Below, piece after piece: positions 63,776 to 64,000 of a DNA stretch of 64,000 nucleotides (its first letter is position 1; the number at the start of each line of letters is the position of its first letter). The stretch comes from a virus. A model generated the notes under the pieces. The model was not told where the DNA came from. It saw nothing but the letters and a program-made list of their open reading frames with translations, and ran no database searches. A program made the translations under genes and the position numbers. Location of the stretch: the IMG/VR virus record IMGVR_UViG_3300029258_001507, positions 1-64,000 of that record, one strand, 5' to 3'.

Positions 63776-64000
63776 TCAGTCGCTCTGCACATTCAGCTTG
63801 CCAGTTACGCCCGCACCGCCAGCCGCAAGCGTTACCGTAATCGCACTACCCAGGGAGCTGGCGAATTCCCTTGGGAAATACAGAGAGCCAGGCCCTGTTG
63901 TCGTGATGTCGACAACCACCGTGTACGTTCCATCCGTGATAGTTAGGCTGCCTCCGGTAGGATCGGCGTCGTAACTGTAGACCACCTGGGAAATGTGATG
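63776..64000 (-). CDS. Small virion protein, cut by window edge
   Basis: The frame is open through base 64000, so the true start may lie outside; the GTG at 63985 gives 69 residues. YSYDADPTGGSLTITDGTYT, then VVVDITTTGPGSLYFPREFA and a C-terminal VTLAAGGAGVTGKLNVQSD are typical of a small beta-rich phage protein that I associate with tail genes. It precedes the tail fibre gene by 17 bases. Confidence 0.65.
   Translation of the reverse strand, partial: HHISQVVYSYDADPTGGSLTITDGTYTVVVDITTTGPGSLYFPREFASSLGSAITVTLAAGGAGVTGKLNVQSD

Noticed and set aside
1-64000. Circular genome, because the frames at both edges are in phase
   Set aside because: The open minus frames at base 1 and base 64000 are in the same phase, but this happens by chance one time in three, and the window is cut to a fixed length.

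Overview
The window is part of the genome of a tailed dsDNA bacteriophage with siphovirus-type tail genes (class Caudoviricetes), most likely infecting a planctomycete-like bacterium. The phage call rests on terminase, portal, capsid, tail-tube, tape-measure and tail-fibre genes. The host call is inference. It rests on a phage-encoded PEP-CTERM surface protein, a Tat-signal protein, several small gene families that I associate with planctomycete genomes and phages, and a linocin/encapsulin-type capsid protein. Nearly everything is on the minus strand, and many neighbours overlap by 1-4 bases (ATGA, TAATG, GTGA), which indicates long translationally coupled operons. Both window edges cut open reading frames.

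Layout, reading right to left as transcribed. 64000-51961 is the tail module: a small protein cut by the edge, a pectate-lyase-fold tail fibre, Ig-like virion protein, gp10-like and terminator-like proteins, tail tube, G/GT tail chaperones with a programmed -1 frameshift, tape measure, distal tail proteins and a His-rich collar-like protein. 51959-43631 is an eleven-gene glycan cassette with five glycosyltransferases, three methyltransferases, a radical SAM enzyme and a sugar-nucleotide epimerase. 42206-43557 is the only plus-strand operon: zinc ribbon, small protein, excisionase-like HTH, 27-residue membrane peptide and the PEP-CTERM protein. It faces a control region (41844-42205) with a strong minus promoter carrying an operator-like palindrome and an XRE regulator nearby.

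41843-36872 holds regulators and recombination genes (XRE, Rad52-like annealing protein, 5'-3' exonuclease fused to an extra N-terminal domain, NinG). 36599-33938 holds the most unusual locus. A 530-residue Cas12/TnpB-like protein appears to have lost its RuvC catalytic residues and zinc finger. It sits 18 bases from a 16-repeat CRISPR array, with no adaptation genes in view. 33891-15502 is an accessory and replication region: an SMC-like ATPase, a ParB-like protein, two helicases, a DNA methyltransferase, SSB, a Tad2-like candidate anti-defence protein, an RMF-like protein, many small zinc-ribbon proteins and four kinds of repeat-built proteins.

15456-1 is packaging and head: terminase subunits, portal, a Mu-F-like head protein interrupted by an intein, a DUF2213 protease/scaffold, two decoration paralogues, the capsid protein, connectors, a membrane-anchored trypsin-like protease, an XhlA-like membrane protein and two secreted or adhesin-like proteins. 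The intein carries its homing endonuclease on the opposite strand, with its own promoter and ribosome binding site. No integrase, DNA polymerase, primase or endolysin was recognised here, so lifestyle is undecided. The XRE regulator and excisionase-like protein hint at a temperate ancestry.
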